From Bacillota bacterium (lineage in GTDB: Bacteria > Bacillota > Thermosediminibacteria > Thermosediminibacterales > Thermosediminibacteraceae), in the NCBI GenBank assembly GCA_003242255.1, contig QGUT01000093.1, positions 1-6,794 on the forward strand: a DNA stretch of 6,794 bases, written 5' to 3'. The translations under genes were made by a program, and so were the position numbers. Shown in pieces: positions 1 through 4,945 of this stretch. The notes beneath the pieces were generated by a model. It did no database searches, was not told where the DNA came from, and saw only the letters and a list, made by a program, of their open reading frames with translations. Numbering within the stretch: position 1 is the first letter of the stretch; the number at the start of each line of letters is the position of its first letter.

Positions 1-654
1 CTCAAAGCCTGCATAGACACTTCCGGCCAGAGCCGCTATATATCAGCCGAAAAGGTGCTGGTGGCCGTGGGAAGGAGGCCGGCGACCGGGGCTTTCGAGG
101 GGCTGGGCTTAAAGCTGGAAAGAGGCTGGGTGGCTGTCGACGAGGGCATGAGGACCAGTATAGAGAAGGTCTACGCCGTAGGGGACATAACGGGCAAGTA
201 TCAACTGGCCCACGTGGCCTCCCACCAGGGCATGGTGGCGGCCGGAAACGCTGCCGGAGAAAACAGGGCAATGGACTACAGGGCAGTGCCGAGTTGTATA
301 TTTACTGACCCGGAAGTGGCGTCGGTGGGCCTGACGGAAAGGGAAGCGAGGGACCAGTACGGCGACGGCGTGAAGGTGGGCAGATTCCCCTTCGTCGCCA
401 GCGGCAGGGCTCTCACCTTGGGGGATACCCGGGGCTTTGTGAAGATAGTGGCCGATTCCAGGTGGAACGAGATATTGGGAGTCCACATCATAGGGCCCGG
501 GGCGACGGAACTCATCGCCGAAGCGGTGCTGGCCATTAAGCTCGAGTGCACGGCGGAGGAACTCGCCGATGCGATCCACGCCCACCCCACTCTGTCGGAG
601 ACCCTCATGGAGGCTTCCCTGGACCTCTTGCGGATTCCAATTCACAAGATGTAA
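1..654 (+). CDS. lpdA: Dihydrolipoamide dehydrogenase (E3), C-terminal part, 5' end cut by window
   Basis: This frame is open from the first base and ends at TAA 652-654, giving 217 residues; typical members are about 460-470 residues, so roughly the N-terminal half lies outside the window. The enzyme is an FAD flavoprotein that reoxidises protein-bound dihydrolipoamide with NAD+ in 2-oxoacid or acetoin dehydrogenase or glycine-cleavage complexes. Visible landmarks are the end of the NAD domain (VLVAVGRRP, window residues 19-27), the second FAD-contacting motif (YAVGDITG, about 58-65) and the C-terminal dimerisation domain, ending in HAHPTLSE (193-200). Its second His (195) and Glu (200) match the catalytic His-Glu pair of E3 enzymes. 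That motif favours E3 over mercuric or glutathione reductase. The FAD and redox-active CxxxxC region is not visible, so activity cannot be judged. A terminator follows directly, and nothing links the gene to the downstream Pdu genes. Confidence 0.93.
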   Translation, partial: LKACIDTSGQSRYISAEKVLVAVGRRPATGAFEGLGLKLERGWVAVDEGMRTSIEKVYAVGDITGKYQLAHVASHQGMVAAGNAAGENRAMDYRAVPSCIFTDPEVASVGLTEREARDQYGDGVKVGRFPFVASGRALTLGDTRGFVKIVADSRWNEILGVHIIGPGATELIAEAVLAIKLECTAEELADAIHAHPTLSETLMEASLDLLRIPIHKM

Positions 655-685
655 GGCCGGCCTTGCGCCGGCTTTTATTTTTTTT
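653..685 (+). terminator. Intrinsic terminator after lpdA
   Basis: A GC-rich hairpin has arms GCCGGC at 656-661 and 667-672 and a 5-nt loop. The flanking bases extend the stem (A653, A654 and G655 with T673-T675). It is followed by a T-rich run, TTTTATTTTTTTT, to 685. The left arm starts within the lpdA stop codon. This should separate lpdA transcription from the kinase operon. Confidence 0.9.
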
Positions 686-693
686 GAGAAAAA

Positions 694-723
694 ATGACGG
701 AATATTGGCAACTATGATATAAT
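694..723 (+). promoter_or_regulatory. SigA-type promoter of the kinase/regulator operon
   Basis: A perfect -10 box TATAAT lies at 718-723, preceded by an extended -10 TG (715-716). A -35-like ATGACG (4 of 6 matches to TTGACA) lies at 694-699, giving an 18-bp spacer. Transcription would begin near 730, leaving a short leader of about 33 nt before the kinase start. The site lies between the lpdA terminator and the kinase Shine-Dalgarno. It looks like a constitutive vegetative promoter, which suits basal expression of a sensor system. Confidence 0.75.
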
Positions 724-762
724 GAATAAAAGAACAAAAACCCTCCCAAAGGGGTGAAAGTT

Positions 763-1971
763 TTGCCCAAGTACAAATTGAAGGACGTCATAAACAAGGA
801 CAAGCTGGAGGAGATCTTAAGAAAATTTTCCGAAGCCACCGGCCTCGGAGCCATAATCGCCGATAAAAACGGGGTAAACATCACCTCCCCGAGCAAATTT
901 ACGAACCACTGCAACCTGGTGAGGAGCACCGAAAAGGGCAGGAAGTACTGCTACATGTCGGACGCCAAACTGGGCAGACTCTCCCTGCAGAAAGGAGGGC
1001 CCGCCACCGCGCTCTGCCACTGCGAACTGGTGGACCTGGCGGCTCCCCTGGTGGTGGAAGGGCAGTGCCTGGGTTACGTGCTCTGCGGACAGGTCTTTAT
1101 AAAACCTCCCGACGAAGAAAAGATAGAAAGGGCCAGGAAGAGGGCCATCGAGTTCGGCCTGGACCCGGACCTTTATTTAAAGAGTTTTCTGGAAATTGAG
1201 ATCGTGCCCGAGAGCTACATCTACAACGCCGGCGAGATGCTGCACATCATCTCGAGCTACATAATTGAACTGGGGATAAACCGGCTCTATCAGGAAAGGC
1301 TCCTGGAGGAGACCCGGCGGCGGTCCGAGTACGAAAACGCCATAAAGACTTTAGAGCTCAAGGCCCTGCAGTCCCAGGTAAATCCCCACTTCCTCTTCAA
1401 CACCCTGAACACCGCGGCCAGGCTCGCGTACCTGGAAAATGCCAGCAGGACGGCGGAGATAATATATTCCCTGGCCAACCTCCTCCACTACTCCCTGAAG
1501 AACTTAAATCAGCTGGTGCCCTTGAAAGACGAGATTTCCTGCATAAAGTACTACCTCTACATCCAGCAGATCCGGTACCGGGACCACATAAGGGCCAGCA
1601 TCGAGGTGCCGGAAGAGCTGGGGAAGTACATGATTCCGGTGCTGAGCCTCCAGCCCCTCATAGAAAACGCCATAGTCCACGGCCTGGAAAAGAAGAAGGA
1701 AGGCGGACTCCTCAGGGTCGTAGGCTACGAAAAGGGTTCGGATATATACATAGAAATCATCGACGACGGGGTGGGGATAGAGGAGGGGATGATAAAGATA
1801 CTGAAAAGCCCGAGAGAATCGGTCCACGGACATACCACCGGCCTGGGAATCCACAACGTGGACCTGAGGATAAAGAAGTACTTCGGGCCCAGGTACGGCC
1901 TTAGCATCGAGAGCAAGCTGGGCCAGGGCACGAAGGTCACCATAAAAATCCCCAAGCGAATCGAAAGGTGA
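763..1971 (+). CDS. PocR-domain LytS-type sensor histidine kinase, probably sensing 1,2-propanediol
   Basis: A 402-residue soluble kinase. I chose TTG at 763 because the Shine-Dalgarno AAGGGGTGA (749-757) sits 5 nt upstream; the alternative GTG at 754 lies inside that site, has none of its own and would add 3 residues. From the TTG, residues about 14-172 form a PocR sensor domain, with Cys at 50, 63, 85, 87, 102 and 108 and the motif CGQVF. A short helical linker follows. The His_kinase segment LQSQVNPHFLFNTLN (202-216) has the phospho-acceptor His at 209. The ATPase domain shows an N-box (LQPLIENAIVHG, 296-307), a G1 motif (DDGVGI, 334-339) and a G2 motif (GLGIHNV, 360-366). No transmembrane segment is visible, so it should sense a cytoplasmic ligand. 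The response regulator starts 7 nt downstream, so the two are almost certainly a cognate pair. The propanediol ligand is inferred from Salmonella PocR and the adjacent pdu genes. Confidence 0.9.
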   Translation: MPKYKLKDVINKDKLEEILRKFSEATGLGAIIADKNGVNITSPSKFTNHCNLVRSTEKGRKYCYMSDAKLGRLSLQKGGPATALCHCELVDLAAPLVVEGQCLGYVLCGQVFIKPPDEEKIERARKRAIEFGLDPDLYLKSFLEIEIVPESYIYNAGEMLHIISSYIIELGINRLYQERLLEETRRRSEYENAIKTLELKALQSQVNPHFLFNTLNTAARLAYLENASRTAEIIYSLANLLHYSLKNLNQLVPLKDEISCIKYYLYIQQIRYRDHIRASIEVPEELGKYMIPVLSLQPLIENAIVHGLEKKKEGGLLRVVGYEKGSDIYIEIIDDGVGIEEGMIKILKSPRESVHGHTTGLGIHNVDLRIKKYFGPRYGLSIESKLGQGTKVTIKIPKRIER

Positions 1972-1978
1972 GGGGATT

Positions 1979-3571
1979 ATGGAATACAAAGTGCTGATCT
2001 GCGACGACGAGCCTTTGGAGAGGGAAGTGCTGGCGCTTATCATAGAGAGGTCCGGCCTGCCTTTTAAGACGGTGGGCGAGGCCAAGAACGGGTTCGAGGC
2101 TGTGGAAAAGGCGGAAGAACTCAATCCCGATGTGGTCCTCATGGACATAAAGATGCCGGGGAAAGACGGTCTTGCCGCTTCCGCGGAGATAAAAAATCTC
2201 CTTCCCAACACCAAGATAATAATTATAACCGCCTACGACGAACTGGAATTTGTAAAGGAAGCCCTGAAAATCGGCAGCGTGGATTATCTTTTAAAGCCCA
2301 TAAGGCCGGAAGAGTTTACGGCGGTCCTGAAGAAGCTGATGGGCCTCTTCGAGAGGGAAAAGAGCAGCATCAAGAAGGAAGAAGAACTGAAAATAGCCCT
2401 GAAAAAGGCCGAGAAAATGATAAAGGCCGGCATCCTCGCAAGCCTGATCATGGGCGATGTAAAGACCGAAGAAGAATTGAACGTATTGAAGATGCAGGCC
2501 AGGCTCCTCGACATTTCCGCCCTCCCCAACGCAATCCTGTACGTAGAGCCCAACCTGGACGAATCCCAGCCCATGGCAGAGTTGCTGCGGTACGAGGTCT
2601 TAAATGCGGTGAAGGACGCGGTGGAGGAAGCCGACGATGCCTTTTTGATGAACCTGGGGGAAGCCGTTATCATCGGGGCCAACAGCGAAAAGGTGGACAT
2701 CCTGGAGCTTTCTTCGGCCATCCAGAGGAAAGTCGAGGAAAGGACCGATATTCTGGTGACCGTGGGCATTGCCGAAAACCGCGGGGGTTACGTCAACCGG
2801 AAGGTGTACGAGGAGGCCAAGTCCAACGCCCACCTGGGGAGCTTCTTCTTGGGAGGAAAGATCGTGACGGGCGAAGAGATGGAGGAGCTATTTAAATACG
2901 GCGAAGAGATGGACGGCGACAAAGAAGAGAAGCTCCTGGACTGCATCGCCCTTGCCAATTACGGCGAAGCGGAGAAGGTCTTTGAGGAAATCCTGCAGGA
3001 CCTGGTCATCAAGACCAGGGGGTCCCTCCTCCAGTGCCAGACCCGGCTGGCCGAGATCATGCTCCTCATCTGGCGGCGAGTAAGGCAGCTCGGGTGGATA
3101 GACGGCAGGAATTCTCACCTCTATTTTAGCTATTTGAAGAAGCTGTCCCGGGCCCAGACGCTTTCGGCTTTGACCATGTGCGGCAAGAGTTTCCTGAACG
3201 ACATCCTTTTGCTGAGTGATAACCTCAAGGAGAGCAAGGGCCTGGTGGATCAGGTAGTGAAGTACATCAACGAGAATTACCACAAGGACCTGAAATTAAA
3301 GGAAATCACCAGGATGATATACATAAACACCGAGCACTTCAGCCGCCTCTTTAAAAAAGAAGTGGGATGCACCTACGCTGAGTACCTTACCCGTGTGAGG
3401 ATAGAGTCGGCCAAGAAGTACCTCTCCAACCCCTCTTTCTCGGTGGCCGACGTGGCCAAAAAGGTGGGGTACCAGGACCCCAACTATTTCAGCAAGGTCT
3501 TCAAGAAGGTGGTGGGGATTACCCCTACCGAATACCGGAAGAACATCGGCATAGCGGTGGAAGGCGAATAG
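1979..3571 (+). CDS. Response regulator, receiver + middle domain + AraC-type HTH (YesN-like), likely pdu activator
   Basis: A 530-residue DNA-binding response regulator. Residues about 3-120 form a receiver domain with acidic residues D9 and D10, phospho-acceptor D56 (LMDIKMPG), T84 and K106 (LLKPI); all signature residues are present. A charged helix (about 125-150) leads into a middle region. Its segment around 258-290 (VTVGIA followed by YEEAKSNAHLG) resembles the degenerate GGDEF-like domain of YesN and CdaR/PucR regulators; that resemblance is tentative. The C-terminal about 100 residues (425-523) form an AraC/XylS double helix-turn-helix, with a second helix pair VADVAKKVGYQDPNYFSKVF (489-508) and the terminal GITPTEYRK. 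The Shine-Dalgarno AGGTGAGGGG (1966-1975) overlaps the kinase stop codon, implying translational coupling. It probably binds upstream of pduA, about 260 bp away, when phosphorylated; the target is inferred from position. Confidence 0.92.
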   Translation: MEYKVLICDDEPLEREVLALIIERSGLPFKTVGEAKNGFEAVEKAEELNPDVVLMDIKMPGKDGLAASAEIKNLLPNTKIIIITAYDELEFVKEALKIGSVDYLLKPIRPEEFTAVLKKLMGLFEREKSSIKKEEELKIALKKAEKMIKAGILASLIMGDVKTEEELNVLKMQARLLDISALPNAILYVEPNLDESQPMAELLRYEVLNAVKDAVEEADDAFLMNLGEAVIIGANSEKVDILELSSAIQRKVEERTDILVTVGIAENRGGYVNRKVYEEAKSNAHLGSFFLGGKIVTGEEMEELFKYGEEMDGDKEEKLLDCIALANYGEAEKVFEEILQDLVIKTRGSLLQCQTRLAEIMLLIWRRVRQLGWIDGRNSHLYFSYLKKLSRAQTLSALTMCGKSFLNDILLLSDNLKESKGLVDQVVKYINENYHKDLKLKEITRMIYINTEHFSRLFKKEVGCTYAEYLTRVRIESAKKYLSNPSFSVADVAKKVGYQDPNYFSKVFKKVVGITPTEYRKNIGIAVEGE

Positions 3572-3595
3572 GGTGCTTCGGCCTTAAGATAAAAT

Positions 3596-3645
3596 AAAAA
3601 GCCGCTTTTAGGAAAGTTGACATAGCCTAAAAGCGGCTTTTTTTA
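3596..3645 (+). terminator. Strong, probably bidirectional intrinsic terminator after the regulator gene
   Basis: Perfect 17-bp arms (3596-3612 and 3626-3642, core GCCGCTTTTAGG) flank a 13-nt loop and run into seven T residues (3638-3644). The A-tract at 3596-3600 becomes a T-tract on the other strand, so the element could also stop transcription from the right. It separates the regulatory operon from the pdu operon, so pduA needs its own promoter. The loop contains TTGACA (3617-3622), a perfect -35 consensus. Confidence 0.95.
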
Positions 3646-3689
3646 ATTGTTTAAAAGAGTCAAATTTCTCCATCAATAAAGTTAAAAAA

Positions 3690-3705
3690 GTCCAGACGTC
3701 GGGAC
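3690..3705. repeat. 16-bp near-perfect palindrome in the pdu upstream region
   Basis: GTCCAGACGTCGGGAC reads the same on both strands at 14 of 16 positions; only positions 5 and 12 break the symmetry. Its centre GACGTC is a perfect palindrome. It lies about 130-145 bp upstream of the pduA start, in an otherwise AT-rich intergenic stretch. It could be an operator for a dimeric protein. As RNA only the outer 4 bp could pair easily, so a DNA site is the more likely reading. The factor is unknown. Confidence 0.4.
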
Positions 3706-3743
3706 GGCCCTTTTGGTTTTGCCAGGGGGCGGCTCAAAAAAAT

Positions 3744-3764
3744 ACAGGGCTACAGGTCAACAGG
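3744..3764. repeat. Three ACAGG direct repeats with 8-bp period, candidate activator site for pduA
   Basis: ACAGG occurs at 3744-3748, 3752-3756 and 3760-3764, exactly 8 bp apart. If transcription starts near 3803 (from the possible -10 at 3791-3796), the repeats span about -59 to -39, next to where a -35 box would be. No good -35 hexamer is visible there. That is the usual arrangement for an activator-dependent promoter, and AraC-type proteins commonly bind direct repeats at such positions. An 8-bp period is shorter than a helical turn, so the assignment is tentative. Confidence 0.4.
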
Positions 3765-3778
3765 ATATAGAGGGACGT

Positions 3779-3796
3779 TTCTATTAAATATAGAAT
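3779..3796 (+). promoter_or_regulatory. Possible -10 region of the pdu promoter within an inverted repeat
   Basis: TAGAAT (3791-3796) matches TATAAT at 5 of 6 positions in the AT-rich stretch before pduA, with no recognisable -35 at 16-18 bp. It overlaps an inverted repeat, TTCTAT (3779-3784) and ATAGAA (3790-3795), with a 5-bp spacer, which could be a repressor site over the promoter. A start near 3803 would leave a leader of about 30 nt. This is the best candidate seen but not a strong one. Confidence 0.35.
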
Positions 3797-3817
3797 TTTA
3801 AAACAAAAATTATCTTC

Positions 3818-3824
3818 GGAGGTG
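3818..3824 (+). promoter_or_regulatory. Ribosome binding site of pduA
   Basis: GGAGGTG is nearly ideal and is placed 8 nt before ATG 3833. It fits the high expression expected of the major shell protein and fixes the pduA start. Confidence 0.85.
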
Positions 3825-3832
3825 TTCTATTA

Positions 3833-4111
3833 ATGACTGGTGAAGCCTTAGGCATGGTAGAGACCAGAGGTTTGATCCCTGCCATCGAAGCTGCCGATGC
3901 TATGGTAAAAGCCGCCAACGTCAAACTCATCGGCTACGAGAAGATAGGTTCCGGACTCGTCACGGTCATGGTGCGCGGGGACGTAGGTGCCACCAAAGCC
4001 GCCACCGATGCGGGAGCGGCCGCGGCCAGGAAAGTGGGAGAGGTCGTATCGGTCCACGTCATTCCGCGTCCTCACACGGACGTCGAGAAAATTCTTCCGA
4101 AAGCCGAATAG
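3833..4111 (+). CDS. pduA: PduA, hexameric BMC-domain shell protein of the propanediol microcompartment
   Basis: A 92-residue single BMC-domain protein, close to the 94 residues of Salmonella PduA. It starts MTGEALGMVETRG and carries the central pore loop KIGSGL (37-42), with Ser40 lining the pore as in PduA. This pore is known to favour passage of propanediol over propionaldehyde. K26, N29 and R79, which mediate hexamer-hexamer edge contacts in PduA, are all present, as are RGDVGA (48-53), DAGAAAA (59-65) and the C-terminal HVIPRPHTDVEKILP. PduJ is the main alternative because the two are close paralogues. The position as first gene, directly before pduB, and the C-terminal tail both favour PduA. 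It acts as a hexamer tile in shell facets. pduB follows after 21 nt, so both are surely cotranscribed. Confidence 0.93.
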   Translation: MTGEALGMVETRGLIPAIEAADAMVKAANVKLIGYEKIGSGLVTVMVRGDVGATKAATDAGAAAARKVGEVVSVHVIPRPHTDVEKILPKAE

Positions 4112-4132
4112 TTTTTCGGGAGGTGAACTAGG

Positions 4133-4912
4133 GTGGACGAACTGCTGGTAAAGAAAGTGGTGCAGGAGATCCTCGACAAAGTCGGCAAGGAAGAGAAAAA
4201 GCCCTCTTGCCCGGCCATGGCCAATCCGGGGGTCACCGAATTCGTAGGGACTTCCGTCGGGGACACCATTGGGCTCGTCATCGCCAATATCGACCCGGAC
4301 CTGCAGGAAAAAATGGGGCTGGACAAGAGGTTCCGCTCCATCGGCATCCTGGGCGGCAGGACCGGGGCGGGACCCCAGATAATGGCTGCCGATGAAGCGG
4401 TAAAGGCCACCAACACCGAGGTCGTGGCTATAGAACTTGCCCGGGACACCAAGGGCGGAGCGGGCCACGGCAGCCTCATCATTTTCGGTGCCGAAGAGGT
4501 CTCCGACGCCAGGAGGGCCGTGGAGGTCGCCCTGAGGGAGCTTCCCAGGACCTTCGGGGACGTATACGCCAACGATGCGGGCCACCTCGAATTCCAGTAC
4601 ACCGCCCGGGCGAGCTACGCTTTGGAGAAAGCCTTCGGCGCCCCGCTGGGAAAGGCTTTCGGGCTGATCGTTGGAGCTCCTGCGGCTATCGGCGTGGTCT
4701 GCTGCGATACCGCCGTCAAAGCGGCCGAAGTGGAGATAATAGGCTACGCCAGCCCGGCCAAAGGGACCAGCTTCACCAACGAAGCCATCCTGTTCATGTC
4801 CGGCGAATCCGGCGCGGTAAGGCAGGCGCTCATCGCCGCCAGGGATGTCGGCAAGAAGCTGCTCGCCGCGATGGGCGGAGAGCCCAAGTCCATGGGAGTA
4901 CCGTACATTTAA
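4133..4912 (+). CDS. pduB: PduB, tandem-BMC-domain trimeric shell protein
   Basis: A 259-residue protein starting at GTG 4133, with Shine-Dalgarno GGGAGGTGA at 4118-4126; Salmonella PduB is about 270 residues. Residues 1-17 form an amphipathic helix (VDELLVKKVVQEILDKV), then a short polar linker (18-32). The first BMC domain (about 36-140) contains GGRTGAGPQIMAADEAVKAT and the second (about 150-255) contains YTARASYALEKAFGAP and GAPAAIGVV. The protein forms pseudo-hexameric trimers in the shell. In Salmonella the N-terminal extension of PduB links shell to enzymatic core. A shorter PduB' form starts at an internal Met there; Met29 here (ATG 4217) aligns with that position but has no Shine-Dalgarno at proper spacing. 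EutL and other tandem shell proteins fit less well. Confidence 0.93.
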   Translation: MDELLVKKVVQEILDKVGKEEKKPSCPAMANPGVTEFVGTSVGDTIGLVIANIDPDLQEKMGLDKRFRSIGILGGRTGAGPQIMAADEAVKATNTEVVAIELARDTKGGAGHGSLIIFGAEEVSDARRAVEVALRELPRTFGDVYANDAGHLEFQYTARASYALEKAFGAPLGKAFGLIVGAPAAIGVVCCDTAVKAAEVEIIGYASPAKGTSFTNEAILFMSGESGAVRQALIAARDVGKKLLAAMGGEPKSMGVPYI

Positions 4913-4931
4913 CTCCTTTGAGTCAAGGGAG
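4913..4931 (+). other. RNA hairpin between pduB and pduC
   Basis: CTCCTTTG (4913-4920) pairs with CAAGGGAG (4924-4931) around the triloop AGT, giving an 8-bp stem with one G-U pair. It begins right after the pduB stop codon and ends at the pduC Shine-Dalgarno (GAGGAGGG, 4931-4938). There is no T-tract, so it is not a terminator. It could tune pduC translation or mark a processing or stability boundary; the CTCC arm could also pair with the Shine-Dalgarno instead. Confidence 0.45.
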
Positions 4932-4945
4932 AGGAGGGCTCAACG

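Noticed and set aside
1504..2214. Minus-strand open frame of 236 codons across the kinase/regulator junction
   Set aside because: It spans two well-supported + strand genes and their coupled ribosome binding site, and shows no domain.
3684..3705. Minus-strand terminator from the GTCC/GGAC palindrome followed by a T-run
   Set aside because: Only 4 bp pair around an 8-nt loop, and there is no minus-strand gene to terminate.
3708..3735. Terminator or attenuator from GCCCTTTTGG pairing with CCAGGGGGC
   Set aside because: The stem needs several G-U pairs and a bulge and is followed by CGGCTC and an A-run rather than T residues, so it would not terminate + strand transcription. It may be a weak RNA hairpin at most.
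3646..3832. Cobalamin riboswitch before pduA
   Set aside because: The length would allow one and the pathway uses B12, but I found no recognisable B12-box or conserved core motifs, and there is no terminator or sequestering hairpin before the pduA ribosome binding site.
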